From positions 24,988 to 88,987 of the forward strand of contig RWJK01000985.1 in NCBI GenBank assembly GCA_004335835.1: 64,000 nucleotides of DNA, read 5' to 3'. The position numbers were made by a program, and so were the translations under genes. Numbering within the stretch: the first letter of the stretch is position 1; each line of letters begins with the position of its first letter. This DNA comes from Scenedesmus sp. ARA3. Taxonomy: Eukaryota; Chlorophyta; Chlorophyceae; Sphaeropleales; Scenedesmaceae. Of the stretch, positions 13,329-25,333 are shown piece by piece. The notes below the pieces were generated by a model, which was not told the origin of the DNA, made no database searches, and saw only the letters and a list, made by a program, of their open reading frames with translations.

Positions 13329-14669
13329 TCAGTGCATGCCCTTGATGCCGTCATTGATCTCCTCCATGGAGATGTCCTGATCCTTTCCTGCAAAGTCATT
13401 ATCCTCCGTGAGGAACAGCATGCAGTGGCACTCCTGCAGGGCAGCGCAGCGCAGCCACACTTGTAAGGCAACCCCAAAGCATCAATATACGCCACATGCT
13501 TGAGCAGAACATGTAAATCGTGGGCGTTTAGCTTGGCACAGCTATCAAAGGTGCAGCTGCCAGCTGGCGCACTGCACATGCCTCTGCTGCACGTCTCGGG
13601 GCCGTTTCCAGTCGCATGTTGCAGCTGTCGCTGTGCCTTACAGTAATGACCCTCCCCTCCCTGCAGGATAGGTGTGTCCTGCAAGCACCCCTGCGCCTGA
13701 TACTGCTAGCGCGAGCAGCTGCCACTGCTGCTGCCACTGCTGCCGCTGTTTCGCTGCTGCTGCTGCCGCACCTTGCGCTCGCGCATGGGCACGCAGGGGC
13801 AGTTCCAGAAGCCCTGCGCCACCTCAGCCTCCTTGTCATCGTAGTGCCTGCAGGGGCACAGCGGGGCACCCAGCTGGTCCTTGTGCTCAGCCAGGCCCTG
13901 GATGACGACTGCGGTCACTGACTTGTCCACGCAGAAGTAGGTGCCAGACCTACGGCAGCAGCAGAAGCAGGCAGCAGAAGAGGAGGCAGAGGAAAAAGAT
14001 GGCGCTAAGATAAACGCCAAGTTGCCGCAGTTGTTGTTGGTGGTGGCAGGTGCTTGCTCTGTGTGTGCGTACAGCTGCAGCAGGGGTGCTGAGACAGCAA
14101 GACAGTGCTCAGCACGCCAGGAACTTGCGCACAGGTGCCAAGCCATGGTTCCAGGCATGTCGCTGCTACTCCACCGACAGTGCCGCTTTCAGGCATGCGG
14201 TCAAGCCTGATCTGCCTGTTATGGTGTGCAGTAAGCACTGCTGCATATGCATGCAGCAGCAGTGCTGTTTGCTCCTGGCTGCCTTGTGCCTCAGCAGCTG
14301 GCAGGCACCGTGTGCTGCAGCACATCATCACCTCTTAGCATACTGCTCCGAGAATTTGCGCATCACCTCCAGGCTGTGTGACTCTGTGGCCACTTGCTCT
14401 GCGAAAGTACGCAGCAGCAGTGTGCGAGGACTTGGGATCACAAGCGATCTTGGCCTGTGGCAGCATGCCACAGCAGACACTGACAGGTACTTGCATGTAT
14501 GGAAGCGACACCCTTGCTGGCTACCAATGCAAGGAAACCGGACACCGACAGTGCCGAGAGCGCCCCAGTCGAACCCACCAGTGGCGCGAACGAGCACGCA
14601 TCTGCGAGCAGCTGGCCTTGATGGTGCAGGGCATGCAATTCCAAAGGCACGGCTTGCGGAGAGGGCCAT
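13329..14669 (-). CDS. FTRC: Ferredoxin-thioredoxin reductase, catalytic subunit (chloroplast)
   Basis: Four exons: 14579-14669, 14332-14398, 13772-13949 and 13329-13433, joined in phases 1, 2 and 0. The protein starts MALSASRAFGIACPAP, an Ala/Ser/Arg-rich plastid transit peptide. It continues through EVMRKFSEQYAKRSGTYFC and VVIQGLAEHKDQL, then LGAPLCPCRHYDD, FWNCPCVPMRERK and ECHCMLFLTEDNDF, ending at GMH. All seven conserved Cys are present (SGTYFC, CPC, CPC, CHC); in this family they carry the 4Fe-4S cluster and the redox-active disulfide. The enzyme passes electrons from photosynthetic ferredoxin to thioredoxins in the stroma. An in-frame Met at 14690 is an alternative start; 14669 is preferred because MALSAS begins a typical transit peptide. 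Length about 146 aa, normal for a precursor. Confidence 0.96.
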
Positions 14670-15055
14670 GTTCACGGGTGGCACTGGCACTGATGAAGCG
14701 TGGAGGTGAATGACGTGCAGCAGTAGAAGCTGATACGCTTACAGTACACAGGGTAATGCTGATCCCACATCGTCCAGCAGGTTGACACCACACATGGGCC
14801 GTGGTCCCGGAGCTCCACAGCTGAGGTGTGTGACAGTCATCTGCAAACTTGCTGTTCATGCATTGGCGAGTCAAGTTTTTATCTTCTGTAAAGCTACAGC
14901 CGTAGAACCCATTTTGGTTGCATGACAGTGCATCCTTGCTCGGCAGTACGTCTGTTTTTTGACCACCGACACCAGCTGCTTGTCGACCAGCGTGTTTGCT
15001 TGAGGGTGACCTTTTAACCTGTTGAAGACATCTGAATTTTTCTTATTGCCACGGC
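14670..15055. other. Divergent promoter region (FTRC / unknown gene)
   Basis: This 386-bp gap separates the start of FTRC (minus) from the start of the 15056 gene (plus), so it probably holds a bidirectional promoter. I see no clear TATA box or recognised regulatory motif. Confidence 0.4.
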
Positions 15056-17329
15056 ATGTCGAGCAAGGGGCCTCTGGATGGCTTTTACAAGGATAGTTTG
15101 CGCATGGGCAACCTCAAGGTCCGTGGCAGGCTCCTACAACACGGCTATAGCTGTAATCTGCTTATGTCAAGTATCAAAAGAGCTTCATGTGGCTTTCTGC
15201 TGCAGTGCTTTAACCACTTCAGTTTGTACCTAAAAGGGAGGGAGGAGCTGGTGGTGACCATCTATCATGGTCTGCTGCCTGGCACCACACCACCTCCCAT
15301 GGCACGGTTAACAACTCCAGGGTAAGCAAGCTCTTCAAAGCTCTCAACATAACGGTCAAAGTAGTAGCCAGGTTGCGCAAGGCTGCAGCAAAAACTCGGG
15401 CGGTGGCAGCTGCTGGTGTAATCAGCTGCAGTTGCCTGGGCATCGTGCCAGTGCAGAGTGCTGCCTCAACAGCAATTACGGATGCTACAAACAAGCGGGA
15501 GGCTGCAGGTGCTGTTGGCATCACAGCGCTTGATGTCGCAGGTCAGCAAGACCAACACTGGGTGCATGCTCTGCTGCTGCAGGGGTGGCGAGCAGGCTCT
15601 GCCGCCAGCTAGCCCAGCAACACATGAGTCAGATGTGAACAACCCAGAGGTGGGGCACACATTGGCTTTGCAATTACTTCTTGTGGAGATAAAGCCGTCA
15701 TGGGATGCTGCTTGTTAAGCTAAAGAAGTACAGCAGTGTGATGCTGTCAATGTGTGCTATCTGCATTGGACCAAGCCAGCAGTTGGTGTTTCTTGACATC
15801 TGCAGGTACAAATGTCAAAATCAAGTAAATGAATAAGTGTAGACAAGGAAGCAGTTTCAGCTTAGTGCTTATGCTGCTGGCAATCGGTGGGCATAGGAAC
15901 CAGCTTCCTGCAAGCTGAGCAGCCGCAATTGCGCTGTTGCAGGTGACAGTGTTCCTTGTTGGCGCGTACGCCAAGTACAACTGGCCTTACGTATGGGTGA
16001 GCACCGTCAATTCCTGCTTATATAACAGATGCAGGAGTTGCACCTATGGCGGTAGTTCTGGTGCTTCAGGTGGTCGAGCAACAGGCACTTCATCCCTAGT
16101 CAGATGGCAGCGACATGACATCATGGCAGCAGCAGGTGGTGAAGGAAGTGACCGCTATGGCCAGCAGCAACTGCTGGATCAGCGACAAGCTCACTATGTG
16201 TGCCTGCTCTGCACCCATACTACTTGCAGCTGCGCTCATTCAACAGGAACAACAGGGGCACAGACATTGATGCGCCGCTTGACCTGCCCAGCACAAATCA
16301 GTGGCAGGACAAGGGTGAGCACAGCAGCAGGGGCAGCGCTTGAATGCCTGCATACAGCTCAGATTGACGGGCACTGTAGGATCGCAAGCTGTCCTGCAAG
16401 CAGTTGCTCTGCTAACAGCCAGCAATCGCAAGTCACAGCCCATGTGTCAGCCTGCCTCTGGTGGCTAAGGCGGCAGTGTCCTCTCACCTGGGGCGCTGGC
16501 AGCTGGACTTATGAGGTTGTGATGGCTAAACAACGCTGCTGGCGCCCGCTTTCTATGTGCTGCTGAGGAGGCCTTCTGTTGCTGACATGCAGGGCTGCGA
16601 GTGTGGCACATAGTGGAGGAGCTCATCAACATGAACATGTCGCCGCCACCCCAGAACCCGTTCGCTGTCAACTTTGAGGCGCTGACACAGATGCCTACGC
16701 TGGAGCGTGCGCTGCAGGTGGGCCATGCAGCAGCAACAGCGGCAGCAGCCGCAGCGGCAGCAGCAGCAGCTGTGCAGGACCACTGCTTAAGAGCTCCTGG
16801 CATGTGTGGTTTGACAAGCTGGCATGCAGCTCAGCAGCATCATGGCACGGGAAGCAGCTGACAGGCATGTCACATACCACTGTGGTTTTATCAGCTATGT
16901 AAAACCAGTCCAGTGCAAACCATGTTACCGTGGTGGCTTCAGCTGCACCTGTTTTGAGGTCAGACAGTGGCGCACAGGCTTACAGCTCGGTTGGACCCAC
17001 CATACAAGCAGCTGCATGCACCGCATGCCAGCCAGCTGCAGCTTGTCATAGCAACCTGCATGTGTGTTGTGTGTGCCGCACGCGCTGTATATGACGCGCT
17101 GTTTCTGCTGCTGCAGGCCGGTGCCACAGCAGCATTCCTGCGGGAGCTGCTGCTGAGCCCGCTGTGCAGCGCGCCAGCAGCAGTGGAGGCCGACATGCAG
17201 CGCTGCCTGGAGATGCACTTCAAGGACATGCCGCAGCTGCTGCCGGAGCAGCCGGGCAAGCTGCCGGCAGACTGCCTGGAGCGCCTGCAGCCGCAGCCCG
17301 CAGCCAGCAGCAGGCAGGTGGCGGCTTGA
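15056..17329 (+). CDS. Conserved-looking small protein of unknown function
   Basis: Exons are inferred from splice sites and phase: 15056-15118 ([15 protein letters not shown]...), 15943-15996 ([18 protein letters not shown]), 16230-16314 ([18 protein letters not shown]...), 16593-16717 ([15 protein letters not shown]...) and 17117-17329 ([12 protein letters not shown]..., ending at a TGA). The phases 0, 0, 1 and 0 all match, giving about 179 aa. The NNRGTDID and [14 protein letters not shown] segments look non-repetitive and truly coding. The [12 protein letters not shown] segment is hydrophobic but short for a membrane span. I do not recognise the family. A further candidate exon at 15206-15321 has a good donor (GGTAAGC) but does not fit the phases, so the 15119-15942 interval is uncertain. 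Confidence 0.6.
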
Positions 17330-19148
17330 GGTTGTTGGTGGTGCGTGGGTGAGGCGTACAGCGGGAAACGGCAGCGTGACTGGTGACGCACCCGGGTGGA
17401 CTGTTACCCAGCACTTGCCATTGTTTGTGCCTGGGTGCAGGTGCGTATGTGTCCTGGTTTGTGACCGTAGAGTCTCAGGTAGAAATAGGGTGACAAATTG
17501 GACAGCAAGGTGTGACTCGGCAGCGGTATGTGATAGGTTGGCTCGGTGTGGTTGCAGCTCCAGGGCAGGCCTAGGTTATGATGAGGCAGGGGAGCTGCTT
17601 GCTCTGCACGCACCCTGCACAGATGTCAATTTCATGGGTGCTGCTGCCTGGCAGGCCAGACGCCCTTGGCGTGCAGTACTACTAGTAGTCAGGTGGAGCA
17701 GCAGCAACAATGCCTGCTAATTTGAGTCAAAGTTGATGAGCTGTGCTTATGCACACCACCACGACAATCTGTCTGGATGGGGCCTCAATCCTGCCTGACA
17801 GCTGTTTGGCTTGCTGGTCATTGTTGCCAGCCTGTTCATCGTCCACTTGAACTAGCGCACACGCTGGCACTGCGATCTGTGACCAAAATAGCAGGCCTGG
17901 CATATTTGGCGTTGCCAACGCAGTGGCGCTAGCCACGCTGCCTTGCCTTCAGTGTTTGAAGAGGCATGGTTGGCAGCAGGTGTTGGTCTCCTACCACTGT
18001 TCTGCTGCAGGTGCCTGTGACAGCCTGTCACTGAGCCACTCAATGTCGGTAGCAGGGCACGGCTGGTAAACCACTGTCCCAGGCCGGGCCATGGGCAGCT
18101 CATGTTCGGTGTTTGATCAACATGGCTATTAGCTCTGTGCTTAGCACAAGCCATGCTCAGTGGGCCGTGTGTCATGGTCAGTGCGTTGTCTGGGATTAGC
18201 TGGGCCGTATGTTCAGTCAACCGTTGAAGTGACTTCAGGGCAAATTGCCATGCATGTGCAGTCGTGTAGTGTTGTCAATACTGTGGTGCTTCCAGTCGGA
18301 CTACCATGTGATGTGGTATGGCGTCCTAAGTGATATATCGTTGTTATCATGTTACACATGGAGCCTTGCAAGACAATCAGCTACCCATTGGCTGCCAGCC
18401 CAGTGGGCCAGTACCCTGCTACGCAGCGACATCAGCCTGAGTCTGAGACTAGCTGGCTGCCAGAACAGAAGACATGGCAACACCTTTGAGCAATGAAGGC
18501 TTGCACCGTGCATCAAAGGTGCATGCGCCAAAGAAAAGATATCACAACCCTTTGGCAAGAAAGCGACCGCCCATATAACCCCACAAATAGTGCTGCACCC
18601 ATCACATGTACACACGGCCCTAGTGGAGCTGCACCTGCCGCTTTCAAAGCACGCTACACGATCAGCTGGCAGCTGACAATGTTCAAACCATATCTGTAAA
18701 CCATTATGCCCAGCTGAACACAAGCTAGCCCAATATTGCAGACCTTGTTGGATAGGCAATATGTTTGCCCCGTCACATTTGTTGCTAATGCAAAACACCA
18801 AGACCCATGCCACAGCTGCAGGTTGTGATGCATATGCGGCAGCAACACACAAACACACACACAGTGAAGTGTGCGGAAGCAGAGTCCCAACGCCATGCAA
18901 GTCAGTATAGTTTCAAACAAACTAGTGCTGGGATTTCTTGCGCCCATACTGCGTGTGCTCACTGCTGCACTGTGTATGCGCTGCAGCCCTGCTGATACTG
19001 TGTGCTGCAGCGATATGTGAAAGCCGTGCAAAATCTCCTGAGCTGCCTCCCAGCTGCTGCAGTGGTGACAAACAGGCTCCATGTGCGCACTGCCCATATC
19101 AGGTTATTGCGGACTGCGCCTGCATCACGATGATGATCATCGAGTGGG
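17330..19148. other. Region without a supported gene
   Basis: This should hold the 3' UTRs of the converging 15056 (+) and 19149 (-) genes. A TGTAA at about 18695 is far from the plus-strand stop. Open frames here have no recognisable protein or consistent splice structure. Confidence 0.4.
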
Positions 19149-19721
19149 TCATGGTGCTGCACAGGCTCCGTCACCGCCCTCATCGGCGCTGCACGCAGTC
19201 TCTGCCTCAGTTGTTTCCTGCAAGGAGCAGCAGTCACAGAAGGCAGTTGTTCTTAGCAGCAGCTGTGACAACCTAAGCGTGTTACTTCCAGCTGCCGTAC
19301 ATGTGCTTCTGGTCCAGCATTGCTTGCAGGTGCACAGCTGTGCATTCACCATGCTTAAATCTGCCTTGTCACATGTCGTTAGGTACGTTGTCTGCCTTTT
19401 GCAAGGTATACAAACAAGTTTTCATATCCATCATAATCGCTGCTGCTGCTGCTGCTTGCGCTGCTGCTGCTGCTCCTAACTCCGCACTCACATGGCCGCC
19501 CAGCTTGCACCTGAACCGCACCCCCCCCCGCTGCTCCTGCTGTTGCTGCTGCTGCTGCTGCTGCTGCTGACTCAGTAGTGTACTCACATGGCCGCCCACC
19601 ATTCACCTGAACCGCACCACCCCCGCTGTTCCTGCTGCTGCTGCTGCTGCTGCTAACTCAGCAGTGCTCAAAGCTCTCACATGGCCGCCCAGCTTGCACC
19701 AAAACCGCACCACCCCCGCGG

Positions 19722-19753
<32 letters not shown>

Positions 19754-20103
19754 AACTCAGCAGTGCTCAAAGTACTCACATGGCCGCCCAGCTTGCACCT
19801 GAACCGCACAACCCCAGCATCGCACGGCCGCCCCGTGCCCTCCAGCAGCTCCGGAAAGTTGACATCACTCGGCCAGGGCCACTTTTTGCCGCTGCCTGCT
19901 GCCGGGTTGTATGTAAACGGCCCCAGGTGCTCTGTGTCGCAGCAGCTGTTAGGGTCTGGTGACTCGTAGGCGCTTTCGCCGTTGTAGCTAAAGCCTTCGC
20001 CGCTGCAGGGCCCATCGCTGCAGGTGGGCAGGGGGAAGGAGCCCTGGAAAGAGGAGCCTTGATAAGAAGGCTGGCCACTGGTGCAGCAGGCAGCGCGGGC
20101 GCC
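19149..20103 (-). CDS. Cys-rich protein of unknown function, 3' part of gene (5' end unresolved)
   Basis: Two exons are supported. Exon 19780-20103 (108 codons) reads GARAACCTSGQPSYQG..., then CSDGPCSGEGFSYNGES, CCDTEHLGPFTYNPAAG, KKWPWPSDVNFPELLEG and FRCKLGGH, ending at a GTGAGT donor in phase 0. Exon 19149-19217 follows a TTGCAG acceptor and reads ETTEAETACSADEGG... to a TGA. The many Cys, Gly, Ser and aromatic residues suggest an extracellular or disulfide-bonded protein (inference). The start codon and earlier exons, probably between 20103 and about 21400, were not resolved. Both edges of the large exon are tandemly copied. The family is not recognised. Confidence 0.5.
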
Positions 20104-20520
20104 CTGTGTGTAGAAAGACAAGACAAGTTGAGTCGAATAAATGAATGGGGGGACAAGGTGCACACAACAGGTGCAGGTGCAGGTGCGGCGGCGGTGAGGT
20201 GTGCGTGCAAAGGGTTTGCAGGGCGCATTGTTGCAGGTGGGCAGGGGGAAGGAGCCCTGGAATGAGGAGCCTTGGTAGGAGGGCTGGCCGCTGGTGCAGC
20301 AGGCGGCGCGGGTGCCCTGCGTGTAACAAGTAGCACAACAACTTGTGCTTGGGCGCGGGGCCAGGGGGCACACGTCATACGCAATTGCAGCGGTGACTGC
20401 AGGTGCAGGTGCGGCGGTGAGGTGTGCGTGCAGAGGGTTTGCAGAGTTTGCCGGAATGCCGAGCCTTGATAGGAGGGCTGGCCGCTTGTGCAGCAGGCGG
20501 CGCGGGCGCCGCGCGAATGT
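19485..20520 (-). repeat. Exon-edge arrays on both sides of one exon (Cys-rich gene)
   Basis: The end of the 19780-20103 exon (about VVRFRCKLGGH plus GTGAG) recurs near 19675-19720, 19585-19625 and 19487-19530, each copy preceded by a CTG/CAG tract. The exon start (about GARAACCTSGQPSYQG) recurs upstream near 20225-20320 and 20455-20515. Several copies stay in frame, which produces a misleading 310-codon open frame. Confidence 0.82.
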
Positions 20521-21250
20521 AACACAAATTGGCATTCCTAGTTACTTCGTGGAGGGTGTGGCTAAGCTGTGAGTTGCGAGTGATGCAAGCCGCGAGTGTC
20601 ACATGTGAGCGAAGTTGAAAATGGAATGCGGCAGTGTGAGGTGTGTTTGGAGGGTTGCAAGAGAATGCCATGGCAGGGCCCTGCATGGCTGCATACTATA
20701 CAAACTGGTTGGCATGATACACAGCTGACGACGTCTGCAATGGCGGGCACGTGCGCCGAGCACAATCCAATCGCACGATTTGCAGGGTTACAGGGTGATA
20801 AACGGTACACAGTGTTCTGCCTGCTTCGGCCTGGCTACATTGCTCTGCCGCTGCTGTTGCTGCGTACAAGCACATCGCAACAGGTGCGCAAGGAGATGCC
20901 CTGACCAATGCATCATTTGGCTGTGCTCATATACATCACAGCTCGCGAGCAAACAAACGTGCTGTTAGCTACCTGTGTATATATACATATGTACCATGCA
21001 ACAAGAAACAGCAATGTGGCCTCGCCAGTCCTCTCACCAGAGACCAGCTGCACAACAGCAGCAGCTGCACTGCAAGTTGTACCACGGACTGGTACGCCAT
21101 CCGTGCCGCACCAAAAACTGCCGGGTAGGGTCAAAAGCAAAGTCTGGGGCCCTTGCACGTATACCGATGTCGCCAAGTAACGAGCCTCAGCAAAACAGCA
21201 GCAGCGGAAAAGGTTGACAGCGGTGCTGCGCTTGGGTGTGCGTCTTGCAG

Positions 21251-24200
21251 ATTGTCAAAAAAATTATCTAACAAGCACTCTGGTCGCCGAGGTATGTTGC
21301 TGCAAATCCTGCTTCGGGCAGGATCGCCACGCTCGAAGGGTATCGGAGTTTGTGCGTGTTTGTCGTGCACTGTGTTCAGTAAAGTCTGAAATGAAATATC
21401 AAACACCCTCAGGCCTTGTTCAGAAGCCGTACATGTGAATGGGCGCAGCAGCTGCTACGGATCAGCCTTGTCACCCGGGGCACTGTCAGCATCATGGTTA
21501 CACTGTGCGAATCCCAGCGACAGCTGTGGCTGCCATTTTCGCCTTGCCCGTCACCTTCACGACCAAATGTGTGGCTCCAAGCATCACAGGTTGATTTTGG
21601 TGCAGGTGACACAGGGCACAGTTACATGGGTGATATTCTAAGTGAAAAGTCCACAGCCCACCGCTAGCAACCAGATACCAGATGACGGGTGGTGCTTTAA
21701 GTGAAGGCCATCAGTCAGGCACACCAAAATATGCACTGCGTCAGCTTTATCGGGTGCCCACAGAGCTATGAATGGCAGTCATGCCCCAGCTGCAGCATGC
21801 CATATGGCATTGGCCATGCATGGCCAAGGCATCATTCGCAGGAGGTCTAGGGGAAGTGACAGCGACTTTGTTCGCTTGTTTTGGCTTGCAATTGCTGTTC
21901 TAAATGTTCGGAAACTGCGATACTAGCAAGCACTGTAGGTAGCCCAAGGGCCCGCCTTGCCAGCTGTCCACTGGCCTGATCTCCAGAGTGAGCTCAGCTC
22001 ACAGTGAGTCACTCATCATCACAGTGAGTCACTCGTGTGTCCGCGTCCAATATAATTTTCTGAGGAATGTGCTGCTGTGTGTGTTGCTGCATTAACTAGA
22101 CCCCATCTGTAGGTTCAAACGTCTTGGTTGTTCACACTGTGACAGTCAGTGTCAGTCACTGGATGCTGCAGTTCAGTGGTGTCGCAACTGCCAGTGTTGC
22201 AGTGCAGGAGCAGAAGGATTGCAGGCATAAGCACCGCACAGCAGACCAGAGTAGATTACAACCATACCCATGGGTTTTTCCAGGTGTTGTGCAACGGCCA
22301 GTTTCCAGAAGTTTCGCTTCAAGCCTTGAACAAGGGGCGGGAGGTCCGGTTACACTGTCATTTGTCACAGCCGTGCCCAAAACACTGGTCTTTGTTTGGT
22401 CCGCGCAATGCAATCAAGTGCTTATGATTTAGCTAAACAGCTTTACATCGAAACCGTACAACATTCAACTGTGGTGTGACACCCCTGACAAACTACCCGG
22501 CTCCACCAACACCTCAGCTCAGCTGCTCGCTGACGGTGTTCGATCGCATCTCACCAGACTGATAGTTGAAAACCGGACAAATCCTGTTCACGGCCGAGGA
22601 TGACGGCAAGCGGTAAGGCCGATGCATACTGCACTGTAGACTTGACCACAGCCCACTCAGCATAGCAGCAGTAGCAACTGAGCCAGAACACAGTCCGCGC
22701 ATGCGGGGACCCGCATCATCTCGTAACGCCATTATACGCGCACGATGCAACCACAGACCCTTATAACACCAACATGTAGACAGTGCTGGCAGCCACAGCT
22801 ACTGCTCAGCTGCTGCTGCTTTCACCTTCCCGCCATGCACAGTCAGCTGGTCAACATCTCGCCTGCTGCAGCTGCACCCACTCCAACCACCTAATTCGAC
22901 CATGTTTGACCATCTTTGACCATCTTTGACCACAACAACACCTGCAGGTACCGCTTCTACATCGGCAGGCCCGTCTGCGCCACCTGCTGGCAGCAAGGGC
23001 CACCTGGCCAGCAGATGCACCACACAGTTCTGCCGTTCCTGCAAGCACATGGGCCATGCAACAGGCGACTGCCAGCTCGCATGCCCTACTTGCAAGAAAG
23101 ACCACAGCAGGCCCAACAGCTGCTCCTTCAGGACGTGCGGGCTCTGGGGGCACACCCTGGCAGGTGCGCAATGGCATGCATGCATTTCTTAAAGGCAGCA
23201 TAACGGTTGCACATGGTGTAGAAGGACGAGGGCATACAGCTCCTTGGTTGTGAGGAACCCAGGTGAGTGCATAGCTGCGTGTAGCGTGATGGTTGTCCCT
23301 GGTAGCAGGTGCAAGTGTAGTAGGCATGTGTGCTGCTCCTTCAGGACGCCTTGCAGGACGTGCGGGCTGTGGGAGCACACCCTGGCAGGTGCGCAATGGC
23401 ACACGTGCATTGAAATAGGGGCGATGCCGCCGCGCTTGAATAGTAGCTTTAGCAGCGGCTGCCCATCTGTTAGGGAGCATACTGGTGACCTAGAGTTGCG
23501 TAGCAGCTGCGCGTGTAGTAGCCATGTTTGTGGCTGCTCAGCTGTGCCTGGTAGCAGCAGTATGGCCGCTGGGGGCACATTCTTGAAGGTGCGCAGCTGT
23601 GCATGACCAGCGTACTTCGGTATCCTGGCTTTGTCTAGAATTCGTCAGTAAAACAGCCTGGCTGGTGGGCAGTGGCACACATTTGTGCACACCTTTCAGG
23701 GAGCATGCTGGTTACATAGAGTGCGGTACGCATGCATGCCATGTCTCGTTTGCGCCTGACAGCAGCTGCACGTGTATTAGCCATATCCACTGCTGCTCTG
23801 CTCAACTGCACCTGGCCCTTCATTCCTCTGTTTCTTCCGTTGTCTGTGCCTGCAGACTGCCCCACGGAACTCTGCACAAGGTGCAACGCGTATGGCCACA
23901 GGACCAGAGACTGCGAAAGCCGCTACCAGACTGCGCTCGCCGCGTCAGCAGACGCTGCTGCAAACACAGGCCAAAAGGCAGCAGCAGCAGCAGCAACCAA
24001 CCCCCCAGGCACTGGCCGTGCTCCGTCCCAAGTCAGCAAACCCTTGACAGCTATCAAGGACAGCTGTTGGGGCGTCTCACCCGCACATAGCAGCAGCGGC
24101 AGCAGCAACGCAGCAGTTGCTACAGCGTATGGTGCTGCTGCTGCCGCCCCTGCAGCTGCACAGCCTCGTCCCACCCCTGACGTTGCGCCAAAACCCAACC

Positions 24201-25333
24201 CCTGGGGTGCACAATCTGCTGCTGCTGCCGCTGTGTGGCATCCCGGCACCAAAAGCTTTGCTGCTGTTGCAGCGGCGGCAGGAGCTGCTGCGGCGGCGGC
24301 TACACCATCAGCAGCAGCAGCAGCAGCAGCAGCATCCACCCCCAGCAGCAGCAGGCCAGCCACCCCACGCCAAGCTCCCCCACCCCTTGCTGCCCCAGCA
24401 ACACCCACACACGGGTACGGTCACCCACCCGCCAGCCGCATCACAGCTAACGCCGCCCACGCTGCTGCAGACACGCTGGCCTATGCCTCCGGCAGCAGCA
24501 GCAGCAGCGGCGGCATGCGTGCTGCAGATCTGCTGCAGGCTTTGGAGATTGCCGGACTAACTGACTATGCGGCCTCGCTGCGTGTGCGCAGCAGGGCCGC
24601 TGCTGCAAAGTTGGCTGCGCTGTGCAGCCTGCCTGCTACTGAGCTGGAGGTGGTGCTGCGGCAGCAGCAGCCTGAGGACTTGCTCGATAGCCTGGCTGAA
24701 CGGCAGCAGCAGCAGCAGCTGGGAGATACACCTGGCTTGCTGGCTGAGTGGCAGCAGCAGCAGCAGTGGTGCGGGCAGCAGCAGCAGCAGCTGGACGGCT
24801 CACCTGACGTGCTGGCTGAGCAGCATCAGCATCAGCAGCAGCAGCAATGGTATGGGCAGCAGCCAGTGCCTCACGAGCATCAGCAGCTGGAAGACTCACC
24901 TGACGTGCTGACCGAGTGGCAGCAGCAGCAGCAATGGTATGGGCAGCAGCCAGTGCCCTACGAGCAGCAGCAGGCAGCCTGGCTGCAGCCGCAGGAGCAG
25001 CAGGGATACGCTGCTGTGCCAGCCCCGTACTACGCTGCTGCAGCAAACAGTGGGCACACGCAGGCTGCCTGCTACAGCTCATCCGCTCCTGCAGCAGCTG
25101 CAGCAGCAGCAGCAGCCGCATTTGCCCAGGGGCCCCCAGCACCGCTGCACATGCAGCAGCAGGCTGCAGTGCCTGCACAGCAGGCCGCATGGTGTGCACC
25201 AGCTGCCTGTGCAGGCATGGAAGCAGTTGGTGGGAGCATGGCTGGTCACATGGCTGCAGCAGCAGCAGCAGCAGCAGCAGATGTGGATGATGAGCTGGCT
25301 GATATGCTGAGCCTGCTCGGTGTTGCAGCATAA
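21251..25333 (+). CDS. Zinc-knuckle (CCHC) protein with polyQ/polyA tail; apparent frameshift
   Basis: Supported exons: 21251-21291, 21322-21378, 21413-21589, about 22284-22420, 22566-22612 (LKTGQILFTAEDDGKR), 22948-23163 and 23856-25333. A series of CCHC knuckles is visible: VCATCWQQGHLASRC (only after correcting one base), FCRSCKHMGHATGDC, ACPTCKKDHSRPNSC, CSFRTCGLWGHTLADC across the intron, and LCTRCNAYGHRTRDC. Such knuckles usually bind single-stranded RNA or DNA. The last exon is about 490 codons, rich in Ala, Gln, Ser and Pro, with one non-repetitive patch (LLQALEIAGLTDYAASL) that could be a small helical domain. Reading through needs loss of one G in the run at 22997-22999. The intron after the knuckle exon holds extra copies of its end (23338-23385 and a decayed one near 23560). 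The 5' start is uncertain; a Met at 20996 is one candidate. Confidence 0.65.
22890..22932 (+). repeat. TTTGACCAT tandem motif
   Basis: A short run of repeated TTTGACCAT units lies in the intron just upstream of the first knuckle exon. The same motif repeats in an RRP5 intron at 46551-46588. Confidence 0.7.

Noticed and set aside
12459..13466. Plus-strand open frame of 335 codons
   Set aside because: It runs antisense across the FTRC last exon, has no recognisable domain and is rich in Cys/Ala/Ser from CTG/CAG sequence. It is most likely chance openness in GC-rich DNA.
18352..18900. Minus-strand open frame of 182 codons
   Set aside because: There is no domain, no good splice context and no codon pattern like the real genes.
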